Position numbers and translations under genes: made by a program. From Evernia prunastri (lineage: Eukaryota; Ascomycota; Lecanoromycetes; Lecanorales; Parmeliaceae): a DNA stretch of 64,000 nt. Positions 45,133 through 54,996 of this stretch are shown here, one piece after another (the first letter of the stretch is position 1; every line of letters begins with the position of its first letter). The notes below the pieces were generated by a model that searched no databases, was not told the DNA's origin, and was given only the letters and a program-made list of their open reading frames with translations. Location: positions 187,728 through 251,727 of the forward strand of contig NKYR01000033.1 in assembly GCA_003184365.1 (NCBI GenBank). Direction: 5' to 3'.

Positions 45133-46305
45133 ATGCACAACATGCCTTCTCGGAATATATCTTCCAATCATACAAAGTCTTTCAAGCCACAACAAAAAGC
45201 TATGGCTTCCTCCAAGCCGTTGAAGACCGCGGAACCTTCCCCATCCAACAAGCTGCCAATTGACTTGCAGCAGCTCCTGCTGGATATCTTCAAGAACAGC
45301 TATGCACCCCGCTTCGACTCCGAATTTCCGGCAACCGTGCAGCGGATCAAGCAGCACCTCTTTAACCGGGATTTCCAAACTGCCTTCGGTCAAGAATCTT
45401 TCCTCGACGTCTATGCGATGCGATGGAGCCCGAGCAGGGCACTAGCCTACACTTACATATTCCGGGATTTATTCTCTAAATACCGCCTCCAGGCTGAGAA
45501 GCTCGAGCCAGCTTCGCGAGAGCCGCCATTGCCAGCCTCTCAAGTGCAATTCGCCTCCACCAACCGAGTCGTCTCCATTGGAGGAGGGGCAGGCGCCGAG
45601 CTCGTGGCGCTGGGCGCGTACCCGCAGCTTATCGGCCATCCCTGTACCAATGTCAACAACACTGGGGAGAATTTAAACCCACCGTCATCGTCTCTTGCCA
45701 TCCAAGCCATTGACATTGCTGATTGGTCAACGGTACTGCAAAAGCTCCACTCATGCATGACTGCAGCACCTCCAATATCGGAGTATTCTTCATCCGCAGC
45801 TAAGATTGCAAACGTTGCCTTGGTCAGCCCTGCGGCTTGTACGTTGAGCTTCATGCGGGAAGACGTCCTCGGAATGAACAATGAAGGGTTAGTAACCGCC
45901 TTTACCGACGCTGCCCTGGTGACTTTGATGTTTACCCTCAACGAGCTGTATAACACTTCCATCAGCTCGACCACGAATCTGCTCTTATCTCTCACGATGC
46001 TCTTAGCGCCCGGAGCTATGCTACTGGTGGTAGACAGCCCTGGCAGCTACTCCACGGTGAACCTTGGCGAGACTTCCAATGTAGATGACCGGGGTACGCG
46101 AAAGAGGTATCCCATGCAATGGCTTCTCGACCATACGCTCCTGGAATCTGCTGCGACCAGTACTAGTAAAAATGCTTCGGCAGAACGGCAATGGGAGAAA
46201 TTAGAATCCAAAGAATCAGAGTGGTTTAGATTATCCAAACAGTTGCGTTATCCTGTCAGTCTGGAAGACATGAGGTACCAACTCCATCTATATCGGCGTC
46301 TGTGA
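45133..46305 (+). CDS. 25S rRNA (uridine-N3)-methyltransferase, Bmt6-like
   Basis: Single exon, 390 residues. It resembles the fungal Bmt6 family of nucleolar methyltransferases, which place m3U on 25S rRNA. Family blocks: LQQLLLDIFKNSYAPRF near residues 46-62, DFQTAFGQESFLDVYAMRWS at about 80-99, then ALAYTYIFRDLF. The SAM-binding strand is RVVSIGGGAGAELVALG (residues about 145-161). Further down: LVTLMFTLNELY and APGAMLLVVDSPGSYS, followed by RYPMQWLLDHTLLE. The C-terminal helix ends LEDMRYQLHLYRRL. The start could be the ATG at 45133 or at 45142 (MPSRN). The basic N-terminus agrees with nucleolar location. Together with the Rei1-like and Nhp2 genes this is one of three ribosome-biogenesis genes here. 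Confidence 0.85.
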   Translation: MHNMPSRNISSNHTKSFKPQQKAMASSKPLKTAEPSPSNKLPIDLQQLLLDIFKNSYAPRFDSEFPATVQRIKQHLFNRDFQTAFGQESFLDVYAMRWSPSRALAYTYIFRDLFSKYRLQAEKLEPASREPPLPASQVQFASTNRVVSIGGGAGAELVALGAYPQLIGHPCTNVNNTGENLNPPSSSLAIQAIDIADWSTVLQKLHSCMTAAPPISEYSSSAAKIANVALVSPAACTLSFMREDVLGMNNEGLVTAFTDAALVTLMFTLNELYNTSISSTTNLLLSLTMLLAPGAMLLVVDSPGSYSTVNLGETSNVDDRGTRKRYPMQWLLDHTLLESAATSTSKNASAERQWEKLESKESEWFRLSKQLRYPVSLEDMRYQLHLYRRL

Positions 46306-46431
46306 AGGATCATGGATCAGCGTGAGCACGGACCGGCCTTACGGGTGGCCACTTCGTTGCTGAGGTCCTCCACAACGCCTCACCGCGTCCAACGGAAGTA
46401 GCCGAGCACGACCCAACTCACATATTTAATT

Positions 46432-46764
46432 CTAGGCTTCCAACGGCACGGGGTTCCTTCCGCCTCGTCGAGACCTGCCACCGTCTTCCATAACGAAATT
46501 TTGCCCCAGAGCACGGAGTTCGTATTTCTCAATAGCTTTGTACAGGATTACATTGTGTGATCTCCCCACCTGCCAAATTAATCATTACCGGATCCTGAGC
46601 AGGTTTCCACTGCCACTCAGCAGCAAAGAATGGTGACGTACTCTTAGGAGGCTGCCAGCCGCAGCCGTCTTAGTAGCCCCCAACATTTTCGTTAAGGCGA
46701 GTACCTCATTGTTGTTGGGAACATAGTGAACCTTCACTGGATCTACATACCAGGACAGACCCCC
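46432..46764 (-). CDS. Small conserved-looking protein, two 3' exons (5' end not found)
   Basis: Two exon blocks join in phase: 46642-46764 and 46432-46569, giving 86 codons up to the stop. The first reads GGLSWYVDPVKVHYVPNNNE and then EVLALTKMLGATKTAAAGSL; the second begins VGRSHNVILYKAIEKYELRA and ends with a basic Gly/Arg tail. The donor (GTACGT) and acceptor (GGCAG) are good, and the joined sequence looks protein-like, with no low-complexity bias. An in-frame TAG lies directly before the first block, so an upstream exon is needed; candidates in 46770-47300 were not convincing. I do not recognise the family. A decayed gene end is the alternative. Confidence 0.45.
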
Positions 46765-47338
46765 CTAAGCTCCACAGCTGAAAGGTGGGAGGGCAAGTGT
46801 GCATGGCAACATGCATGACGCCACCGTTCGATTCTGGGGACATATTCAGCAGAGCCGCTCCACATTTAGCTAACCAGCGGAAAAGCCGAGCCACTCCTTC
46901 CAACATCCTTGGGGCTCCTGTCGAAGGTCATCTCGTCGCAGTAAGCCGAAACCAACGATCCCAGCACTATACAGCGTTAGCCAGTGCAATTCGATCATTT
47001 TCACAGAAGAGCAGGACGTGCATGTTTGTACAGCTCAAATTGAGCTGCACATTACACTGCGATTTGGGTGCTCTTCATGTCAAGGAAATTTTGTCCCGGT
47101 AAGCCAACATCAATTCTTCTTCGAACATGCTGAACAGGCACGCCTGGATCAATTCATGAAAGGCATGGTGGACCTGCTTTTGAGTGTGTCCTTCTGATGC
47201 TAGCTCTGAGTTCGCTCATACCGTACTCTACTCTATGTGGCCCTGTTCCTGTCCTTAACGTATGCCGCCACAAAGTCCATCATGAAGTCAAGTGTGCAAC
47301 ACCAAGTGATTAACCATTTCGCTGACTGTCAGGAGCTT
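46765..47338. other. No clear gene; may hold the missing 5' exons of the preceding small gene
   Basis: Short open frames only. A plus-strand frame at 46785-47102 shows no domain. Confidence 0.4.
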
Positions 47339-48220
47339 TCAAGCAGCTTGGTCAGTGTCCAACACATCATACTGGCTATTGTCACTCTCTCCGGGCGCTT
47401 GCCTCGGTCCTGTGCCTCCGCTCGCGCTCTGAGTCTTCTTCTGCATATCGCCCACGGCCTTCTTCCCTGGATCATCATCAGCCCCGATGTCAGAGGTGAA
47501 ACTCGCGTTGTTGCTCGGATCATCGTCAAACCCGCCCTCTGTGATGTTCTTTCCCTTTGGCTTGCCGGTCTTGTTGGGTTCAGACACCACACTTGCAACA
47601 TAGCCAGGTGCGGCATCCACATCCGCCCCACCCTCTCCTTTGAAAGTGTTTTCAGTCTGATCGCTGCCAGAGACCTGGCCAGAGGTTCCCATTGAACTGC
47701 TAGGACCTGTTACTCCACGCAATCCCGATGCAGGCTTCCCGTCGAGGCTGTGGCCTTGGATATCTGACTGTCCATCCGCACCCTCTGGGTACTTCTTTCC
47801 ATGCGGGCCTTTCGCCTCGCCCGGCGTCTCCTCCAGTGCTTCTTTCTCTTCACGTTCTGCGGCATTGGCCGCCGGTGCAAGGACTTTGGCCCCCGAGGTG
47901 TCGGTATTGTTCAAGGTGGAATTGCCCCCTTCGACTGAAAGGGGGTTGGAATCACGGTTCTCGCCGAACTTGCCGCCTGAGCTGGCTGACTCCGCCGCGA
48001 GGGAGTCTGAGGCGATGGCACCGGCGCCTTCACTCGTGGGGTTTGAAAAGCGTTCGGGGTCTGACGTGTTCTGGTTGAACAGATGGTCAGCATGAGCATA
48101 CCAGAAAGAGTTGGGTCGGTGAGGGTTGAAAATTGGGAAGGCGTCGGGGTGAAGGCGCGAGCTCTTTCTTACCTTCATACCCTGGTTCGTCGACCCAATG
48201 GGCGTGCCTTGCATATCCAT
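47339..48220 (-). CDS. Low-complexity hydrophilic protein, fungal conserved type
   Basis: Two exons: 48173-48220 (16 codons, MDMQGTPIGSTNQGMK) and 47339-48070; 259 residues. After splicing, the N-terminus reads GMKNTSDPERFSNPTSEGAG followed by AIASDSLAAESASSGGKFGE. That resembles a family of Gly/Ser/Asp/Asn-rich, hydrophilic proteins common in filamentous ascomycetes, often annotated as hypothetical and sometimes stress-induced. The composition (Gly, Ser, Asp, Glu, Lys; almost no aromatic residues after position 30) suggests an intrinsically disordered protein. No signal peptide, membrane span or enzyme motif is present. The 102-nt intron is open in frame, so unspliced mRNA would also translate, but its residues do not resemble the family. 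A similar small hydrophilic gene lies 0.6 kb upstream on the same strand. Confidence 0.75.
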   Translation of the reverse strand: MDMQGTPIGSTNQGMKVRKSSRLHPDAFPIFNPHRPNSFWYAHADHLFNQNTSDPERFSNPTSEGAGAIASDSLAAESASSGGKFGENRDSNPLSVEGGNSTLNNTDTSGAKVLAPAANAAEREEKEALEETPGEAKGPHGKKYPEGADGQSDIQGHSLDGKPASGLRGVTGPSSSMGTSGQVSGSDQTENTFKGEGGADVDAAPGYVASVVSEPNKTGKPKGKNITEGGFDDDPSNNASFTSDIGADDDPGKKAVGDMQKKTQSASGGTGPRQAPGESDNSQYDVLDTDQAA

Positions 48221-48815
48221 GGCTGTATGACTCGATTTGTCTTTATATTTTGTGATGTTGTTTCGTGTCTTGATAGCAAGCAATGATGAGTGCTTTCTTT
48301 AATGTGCTTGAATCTGACGAGAAGAAATGGTAGATGCGAGGTGTATGATTGAGAACAACTAATTATTGTGGTGGCTTCGTAGCTTTCACGCGGGGCTACA
48401 TCATGGCAAAGAATGATGTAATGGCCCCACCAACCCCCAAAAAGTTTGCCCTGAAAATCACTCACCAGTCACCACTTTGGGTTATCAATCACCTGACTCC
48501 TGGGTTCACTGATGTTGGACTGAGCACTTCAGACTCCAGCACCAGCAGTAAAATTGATATATCCCCGGGAAACATACGAATTAAGTCACTACAGACAAAC
48601 CGAATACTGAATTAAAAACCGTAGAGTCATTCGAAACAGCTGACCCAGCTGTCCTTTCTAACATAATTAAGCAGGAAGCTGTAGCTACCACTCGTATCAA
48701 CCGGCACAAGCATCCCTAATGCTCTCTTCACATCAAACTCCCCCCTCCCCCGGCCTTTTCTCCTCCGCAATCAAAACCCATCTTGCCCACCCACCCATCC
48801 ATCCACCCCCCCCCT
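48221..48815. other. Intergenic between two minus-strand hydrophilic-protein genes
   Basis: Promoter of the 47339-48220 gene plus 3' UTR of the next one. No other gene was recognised. There is a C-rich tract near 48806-48814. Confidence 0.5.
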
Positions 48816-49350
48816 TTAATTCTTCCTCGCATCCCTCGGCAGCCCCCCCAACCCATCATGCCCCTCCCTCCCCACCCCCTGCGGCAAACTCGCGTCCCGC
48901 CCGAACGCTTCCCCGTCCGTCCTGGCGCCGCTCTCCCCGCCCGCCGGCTCCCGCAGGTCCCCGCCGTACGAGACGGCCGACTCGACGCCGCCGGACCCGA
49001 CGTCCACCGTGCGCGCGTCGCTCGAGTTCCAGTCCGAGGGCATGGGCGGTTCGTCGGGGAGGGGCAGGTTGGATTGACGCTCGGCGATGATTTCGGACTT
49101 GGGTTTGGAGTTTTGGTCGATGGCGGACTGTTGGTGGGGGGGGTTTTGGTTAGTCGTCTGGGTGTGTGGTATGGGTGTGTGTCTAGAGTTGGGGGATTTT
49201 AGAGAAAAGAGGGGGGTGGGGGGAAGGAATGGTTACCTTTGTCTGGGCTACTTCGGAGTCGGCGGGGACGTTGCCGTTGTTCTTTCGGGAGACCTGGGAT
49301 TCAGCCTTGCGGAGGTCTTCGCGGGTGGTGTGGAAGGTGGATTCGGACAT
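48816..49350 (-). CDS. Small hydrophilic protein, LEA/SMP-like composition
   Basis: Two exons, 49237-49350 and 48816-49127; 141 residues. The N-terminus MSESTFHTTREDLRKAESQV is followed by SRKNNGNVPADSEVAQTK; after the intron comes SAIDQNSKPKSEIIAERQSN and then a Pro/Asp and Gly-rich tail (PPMPSDWNSSDARTVDVGSG). It is entirely hydrophilic, with no cysteine, and rich in Asp, Glu, Ser and Gly. The composition resembles stress-protective, disordered proteins. A similar N-terminal arrangement occurs in uncharacterised filamentous-fungal proteins, from memory and not verifiable here. Exon 2 has high GC at third positions. Same strand and same general character as the next gene downstream, but no clear sequence homology between the two. 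Confidence 0.7.
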
Positions 49351-50172
49351 GATTGCGGTGGTGCGTTGTTGAGTGTTTTGGATGGTGTGTATATGAAGAT
49401 TTGGTGGTGGTTGTGTGGTAGTTGCTGAGTTGTGGAATGTTGAAAGAATTGGTAGCGAGGGCTGACGAAATCCGATGATGTAACATGCCATTCGTGAAAA
49501 GTCGCATCTTTTAGCGGCGCACATTATAGCAGCGGGCAACTTTTCCCGTAGCCAATGAAATTCCTTATTTGAATCTACGCTCGAGGTATCATTGGCAAGC
49601 GATCAGAAGTCAGTAATGTTTTTCGAGGGCGATTGTGATGTACTTTTACCCGACTCCTGTGCCGTCATTGCTTGGTCTGGCTGCACACTGGGTACACCTC
49701 AATCTTCGGTCCAGAAATCTGGACAACATGACTTTGCTTAGCGCTGTTACAAGAAATCTGAATGTCGCCAAAAAGATCTTCAAAAAGGGTTCCTGAATCC
49801 AAAAATTGGAAGAAACCTACATAGGAACACTGGTTCTAGTAAGTAAGATATCGGGACATCAGTACTTGAGCTGTGGAGGTCAATCGATCACTTGAAGACG
49901 ACCCTTAGAACTCAGCAGACAAAGAGGTTGCAATTGATCATAGCAAGAAGCCGAATCTCTTGCTGGTGAATGCATTTATGAGATGTACAAGAAGGGTATC
50001 GAAGACCTATCTGCCCGTCAACGCGCGGCTCTGTGAACAGCCAACTGTCCAAGCAGAACTGGCAGCGTGGACTCACTATCAAGTATGGCGATCCTAGCAC
50101 TTTTTCTTCCACCAACGCCTTGCATATATGACATGGTCACACACACACACACACACACACACACCACGAGCA
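49351..50172. other. Intergenic; CA microsatellite
   Basis: No gene was recognised. A perfect (CA)n tract of about 25 nt lies at 50138-50163, directly after the NHP2 stop codon in the sense of that gene. Confidence 0.5.
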
Positions 50173-50961
50173 TCATATCCTAACATCCCTCGAAGCCTTG
50201 ATCACAATCTTCGCCAAGTCCCTATACACCTCCTTGAAATCCTCCTCGACCCCCTTCTCCCCACCCGCTTTCTTCTTCCCCACCGCCTCCTGCGTGATCA
50301 TGACCACGCTCGTCGGCCTGCTCGTGCTCGCAGCCGCGCCCAGCTCCGCCCTCGACGTCACATAGATGTACGGCACGCCATGGTCTTCGCAAAGGACCGG
50401 GATATGCGATATGACATCCATGGGTGAGATGTCGGCCGCGAGAACGACAATGGCGGGGGGTTGATCGCTTCCTGCAGTGGCGGCGGCAGTACTGGATTTG
50501 CGGAGGGATTTGACCACTTCTTTGACGCCGCGCTTGAGGGATTTATTCTTCGTTGCTGTGACAGTGCTCCAATTAGTCAGGAGGTACTTGTAGCACTGTC
50601 CAAGCGAGGGCGTACCTTTCTTTACGCTCTTCAGCACCTTTTTCCCAGTCTTTTCATCCGCCAACGGATTCGCAAATGGCACCAATGCACCCAGCAACGG
50701 TTCCATTTTCACTTTGACCTTCACATCCCCGTTTTCTTCCTTGACAGCCACACTGCCAGGTTTGGTCTCTTCGAGCGTGTTTAGGAGCTTAGTTGTGACC
50801 TCTGCGTCCGATGCGGCAGCTGCAATTTTCTTCTCTTTCTTCTCTTTTTTGTCTGATTTGGATTTGTGGACGCCGTCGGTTTCTGAGCGCTTGGCCTTCT
50901 TTTCCGCTTTCGCCAGCTTCTTAGCCTCCTTGTCGGGGTCTGTAGGTTTGTCTTTGGCCAT
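50173..50961 (-). CDS. NHP2: H/ACA ribonucleoprotein complex subunit Nhp2
   Basis: L7Ae-family RNA-binding subunit of box H/ACA snoRNPs, which guide rRNA pseudouridylation in the nucleolus. Two exons, 50616-50961 and 50173-50555; 242 residues. The core domain includes ATKNKSLKRGVKEVVKSLRK, then AIVVLAADISPMDVISHIPV, LCEDHGVPYIYVTSRAELG and TSVVMITQEAVGKKK. The N-terminal 60 residues are highly basic and Lys-rich (KEAKKLAKAEKKAKR), a nucleolar-targeting type extension longer than in yeast Nhp2. The intron (50556-50615) joins KSVKK to ATKNK in phase. The ATG at 50961 is the first in frame and is followed at once by the basic region. Confidence 0.93.
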   Translation of the reverse strand: MAKDKPTDPDKEAKKLAKAEKKAKRSETDGVHKSKSDKKEKKEKKIAAAASDAEVTTKLLNTLEETKPGSVAVKEENGDVKVKVKMEPLLGALVPFANPLADEKTGKKVLKSVKKGTPSLGQCYKYLLTNWSTVTATKNKSLKRGVKEVVKSLRKSSTAAATAGSDQPPAIVVLAADISPMDVISHIPVLCEDHGVPYIYVTSRAELGAAASTSRPTSVVMITQEAVGKKKAGGEKGVEEDFKEVYRDLAKIVIKASRDVRI

Positions 50962-51375
50962 TTGGACTCAATGATACAAGTAGCAATTGTAGAGTAATAA
51001 TGGTTTGACTGCGGATCAGAAAGTTATGCGGGTGTGGGAGCTTCGAAATTTCGTGGTCGCGTTCAGCCCTATACCTCTAGGCTCGATTGTATGGAAAAGC
51101 AGACTTCATCAGTAAAGATGAGATTGGAAGATCAATTGTCATGAATAGGTTGAATTTCAGAGTCTAACAATACAGCAATGGTGATTGTAAGCTGAAGCTT
51201 GCAAATACGGTCAGTGAAAATGGGACGCGATATATTTTCATGGAAATCCTCCACTAGATCTCACGCATGACAAGGTCATTCAATGCACTGGTCAAAATCG
51301 ATTGAATCCTGTAAACCTATGTACGTTCCCGCTCACGGAGAGTCTCTACCCTCTAGCTCCTATCATTCCCCAAAT
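50962..51375. other. Intergenic between NHP2 and QCR8
   Basis: 414 bp; both genes are on the minus strand. Contains the NHP2 promoter and QCR8 3' UTR. No other signal was seen. Confidence 0.5.
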
Positions 51376-52025
51376 CTAACCACGCACCGATCCCCCTTGA
51401 GTAGCCGCATCGGCGGCTTCTGCGTCGTGCATCCTCCCTGGCTTTGAGTTGTAATACTCGTTCCTGTGTTTCGAATCGTCAGCAAACACTACCTAGAATA
51501 TAGGCTCCCCATTCCAATTCTGATCCCCGTAACTGTATTTCCGAACGACTCACTTCTCAACAGCCCAGTTCATAGCCATATATGCGATCACAAAAGGTGG
51601 AATGACGTATAGAGCCTGAGCTCTACATCTCCGCCAGGTATTGAAGACTGCCGCGTTCAGTGTGCCGGCGAGAGGACGCTGGCGGTTGGCGGAGATGGAA
51701 TAGGTCGTTATGCCTTTCTGCGTTTGAGAACCTGGTTGCCCCTGCACGTTAGCCGTTTGCACAGGTCTATATGCTGTTGCAAATTGGCCAAGGAGGATAG
51801 GTCGGTGCCCCCGCGGTTACGAAAGTGTCGCCGGAAAGGGAAAATATTGCGGAAGAGCGTACCTAGATTGCCCCAGCCGCCGATATAGCTATAGTCATAC
51901 AATCAGTCAAAAAGTTCCTCATCAGCTATTGAAGTGACTGGGGAGTCGGAAATATGTTTTCCGATGGGGCAGGAGAGTACGTACTGGCCGTGCTTCGTGT
52001 CCAACGGTTCGCTTCCTCCCCCCAT
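51376..52025 (-). CDS. QCR8: Cytochrome b-c1 complex subunit 8 (Qcr8)
   Basis: Small one-span subunit of respiratory complex III in the mitochondrial inner membrane. Four exons: 51985-52025, 51863-51888 (26 nt), 51554-51731 and 51376-51463; 110 residues, all phases consistent. The family sequence is MGGGSEPLDTKHG|HYIGGWGNLG, then QKGITTYSISANRQRPLAG, FNTWRRCRAQALYVIPPF with the membrane span into IAYMAMNWAVEK, and NEYYNSKPGR at the end. The C-terminal extension (MHDAEAADAATQGGSVRG) is slightly longer than in yeast. Four exons in a 333-nt coding sequence explain why no single open frame shows it. Divergent from the prohibitin gene. Confidence 0.94.
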
Positions 52026-52313
52026 GACAGGCAATGTAACGAGATCTAGAACAATAAAAGAAAGGGAGTTGTTGTAGCGTACAAGATCAACGGAAGTGGT
52101 GGGTTGATAAAGAGTGTGAGAGATTGAGAGTTGCTTTCAAAATGCAAGTAATTTCCCTATGACGCTAAACTGCATTGAACCTCCATATTTTCCGAGCGTT
52201 TCGATCAACTACGTCTCGAACTACTGCTTAGACATCGTCTGCTCAACGAATACCTCCAGTGCTCCCCTGACATCCTACCGCCCTCACTGTCCCCTCTTGG
52301 ATCATCTTTCACC
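52026..52313. promoter_or_regulatory. Shared 288-bp divergent promoter, QCR8 / PHB1
   Basis: Back-to-back start codons of two mitochondrial inner-membrane genes. No specific motif was identified; short CT-rich stretches precede the plus-strand ATG (TCACCATGG context). Confidence 0.6.
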
Positions 52314-53304
52314 ATGGCCGCCAACGCCCTCAATTTGGTCGGCAAATGGGCCATACCACTCGGCATCTGCGGCACCTTGGCCCAAGCCTCCATGTACGAT
52401 GTCAAAGGCGGCACGCGAGCGGTCATCTTCGACCGTCTGTCGGGAGTCAAGGAGACCGTCGTCAACGAGGGCACGCATTTCTTGATCCCTTGGCTGCAGA
52501 AATCCATCATCTACGATGTCCGCACCAAACCCAGGAATATCTCGACTACGACTGGCAGCAAGGATCTCCAGATGGTCAGCTTGACGTTGAGGGTGCTGCA
52601 TAGGCCTGAGGTCCAGAACCTGCCGAAGATATACCAGGTATGGTCCTGTCACCGCAGTCTTGCTATAGATTTTGCTTTTCACGCAGGGCGATCGTTCCAC
52701 CTGTCGCTGTCAAGCATCATCTCCGCAAATTCCCAATTTCTCACCCAATTTACAAGTACTAATACCTTCCCTCCTCCAGTCCCTAGGTCTCGACTATGAC
52801 GAGCGCGTGCTCCCCTCCATTGGCAACGAAGTCCTCAAATCCATCGTCGCCCAGTTCGACGCCGCGGAACTGATCACGCAACGAGAATCCGTTTCCGCCC
52901 GCATACGCACCGACCTGCTGAAGCGCGCGTCGGAATTCAACATCGCCCTGGAAGACGTCTCCATCACCCACATGACCTTCGGCAAGGAATTCACCAAGGC
53001 CGTCGAGCAGAAGCAGATCGCGCAGCAAGACGCGGAGCGGAGTCGGTTCATCGTCGAGAAGGCGGAGCAGGAGCGGCAGGCGAACGTGATCAGGGCCGAG
53101 GGGGAGGCGGAGAGCGCGGAGACGATCTCAAAGGCCGTCGCGAGGGCCGGCGACGGCCTGATCATGATCAGGAGGATCGAGGCGAGCAAGGAGATCGCGC
53201 AGACGTTGGCGGGGAATCCCAACGTGACGTACCTGCCCGGTGGGGGCGAGGGTGGGGAGAAAGGAGGGAAGGGGGCCGGATTGCTGCTGGGACTGAGATC
53301 GTGA
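52314..53304 (+). CDS. PHB1: Prohibitin-1
   Basis: Subunit of the ring-shaped prohibitin complex of the mitochondrial inner membrane, which stabilises new membrane proteins and regulates the m-AAA protease. Two exons, 52314-52637 and 52780-53304; 282 residues, normal length. An N-terminal membrane segment overlaps KWAIPLGICGTLAQASMYDV. The SPFH domain includes GTRAVIFDRLSGVKETVVNE, THFLIPWLQKSIIYDVRTKP and RNISTTTGSKDLQMVSLTLR. After the intron (IYQ|SLGLDYDERVLPSIGNEV) come FDAAELITQRESVSARIR and the coiled coil (AVEQKQIAQQDAERSRFIVE). The C-terminus ends in a Gly-rich tail (GGGEGGEKGGKGAGLLLGLR). The ATG lies in a good CACCATGG context. The partner Phb2 is not in this window. Confidence 0.96.
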
Positions 53305-53982
53305 GATTGGGGAGGTGTCAAGGCATCGGTGAGGAAAGACGTGCGGCCACGGTTGCTCTTCTCGGGCGGCCAAATGGCATGATATAAAAGCGAAAATATT
53401 TTTGTAGCATAGCTTGGAACTCTCCACATCCTCGGGCTCTATTCATTACAATACTTCAGAGACCAGCACACTGCTCTCTCTACTGGATCGGGAACATCGC
53501 ATCCCTACTAGGTTGGCCCTGGGTCTGCCAGAGCAAGCAATGCGCAATGAGGGGACGATCTTGAAGGAACACAATTGTGATTGCTAAGAGCATGTCCAGG
53601 TAGCTAAGTAGTGCCTTGAATTTCCTGCTATGATTCAATGCAGCTCTAAAATACTGAGATTGAACCCCGGGTATCGGTGCAAATGTTCCACACCCTCAAG
53701 AAGGCCTCCCAATGCCTGTTACCCCTGCCTTCGCATAGAATGATCTTGGACGAAGTTGTACCCTTGCCATGCTGACGCCGGATATTGATGCCGCCGAGGT
53801 CGATAACCGATGACCGCGTAATTGATGTAGAATCCTACCCCTGCCCAGCTCCGAGACCGAAGCTGGAGAACCCATTCCGCCCCTCTCGATGCGTTTCCCT
53901 TCTCGGTTCCCTTCTCGTAAACAGTGAAGCTCCGGACGCCTTCAATAGTGCTACAAGGTATGCAGGAAGAAGTATGATTCCC
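53305..53982. other. Convergent 3' intergenic region
   Basis: Between the PHB1 and Ser/Pro-rich gene 3' ends. The long antisense frame over PHB1 is an artefact of high GC third positions. No gene was recognised. Confidence 0.5.
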
Positions 53983-54996
53983 TCAGTCCTCCCAAATCGT
54001 CTCCAAATCTAGATCACCCCTCCTCTCCGCCCCGCAAACACTCCATCTCTTCCTCTTGTCCCCCCGGCCTGCTCCTCTCGCTCCCAAATCGGAGCCAGCC
54101 CGCCTCCTGATCCCTTCCTCACTCTGATCTTCGCGATCAGCGGCAGCCTTCAGCATAGCAATATTCTCAGCCTCGCGTTCCGCATCAGGCGAGTCGGGAA
54201 TGGTCTCAAGGGATGAAATGCTCGGGGAACGAGAACGTAATGATGTGGGCGTGGATGGTACCGAACCGGAGGAGAAAGCGTAATTGGAGGGGTATGCTTC
54301 ATTGTACTGGCTGGCCGCCAACGAAGGAGTGGAGGTGGATGCGCGAAGTGGGTGCTTCGTTGGGTTGGAAGGCATAGCCGACAGCGAAATCTGGTGGAGC
54401 GGCGAAGCTGGCCGTCGGCGGCTGCGGGGGAACGTCTGGTAATTGTTGTATGGTGGGGAAGAAGCAGACATGAGGTCGGATTCCATTGTTGCTCGGGGCG
54501 TCAGGTCCAACTCTGAGTTCTCGGAGATGGTCTGATCTATGTCTAGTTGGTTGCTGAAGCTAGAGAATGATTCGTCTGACTGCCTCCGCATGGGGCTTTG
54601 GCGTCGATGAGGAGATCCAAGGGGGCTTGATGAGCGAGGCATCATAGGACGACCTGTGGTGTTGGGGACGGGGGATGAATGTGCCCGAGTCATCTGTGGA
54701 GCGGTGAGAGAGCTGCTTCCAGAAGACTTGGACCTTAGATGGCCTCTTGCGAAGGGCGAACGAGTGCGAGGCCGTAGTGGTAGCGAGGATATGGAAAGGT
54801 TCGAAAATGGGGACGGAGTGCTAGGTGTGTCTGGGGCGGTGGATCTTCGAGGAGTGTATGGCCGAGGAGACTGGAGTATAGGCAGAGCAGGCAAAGGTTT
54901 GTTGTTGGTGAGGGTGGATTCTTCGACCTCCTCAATGACCTCTTCCTGGACGGCTTGTGTCATGGCAATAGGCGGGTCGGAAGAGGGAGGGAGCAT
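53983..54996 (-). CDS. Ser/Pro-rich basic hypothetical protein
   Basis: A single open frame of 337 residues from the ATG at 54996 (MLPPSSDPPIAM). It is rich in Ser, Pro and Arg with many SP/TP sites and RSxS-like segments (RPRTRSPFARGHLRSKSS and MMPRSSSPLGSPHRRQSP), suggesting a disordered, phosphorylated protein. The N-terminus has an acidic patch (EEVIEEVEES) and KPLPALP. The C-terminal 70 residues (DAEREAENIAMLKAAADRED, then RKRWSVCGAERRGDLDLETI) look more structured and are probably the conserved core. No known domain. An in-frame ATG at 55065 would add a hydrophobic 23-residue N-terminus. I prefer 54996, but the longer form is possible. Confidence 0.65.
   Translation of the reverse strand: MLPPSSDPPIAMTQAVQEEVIEEVEESTLTNNKPLPALPILQSPRPYTPRRSTAPDTPSTPSPFSNLSISSLPLRPRTRSPFARGHLRSKSSGSSSLTAPQMTRAHSSPVPNTTGRPMMPRSSSPLGSPHRRQSPMRRQSDESFSSFSNQLDIDQTISENSELDLTPRATMESDLMSASSPPYNNYQTFPRSRRRPASPLHQISLSAMPSNPTKHPLRASTSTPSLAASQYNEAYPSNYAFSSGSVPSTPTSLRSRSPSISSLETIPDSPDAEREAENIAMLKAAADREDQSEEGIRRRAGSDLGARGAGRGDKRKRWSVCGAERRGDLDLETIWED

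Noticed and set aside
52794..53429. 211-codon antisense frame over PHB1
   Set aside because: Codon-bias shadow of the prohibitin exon.
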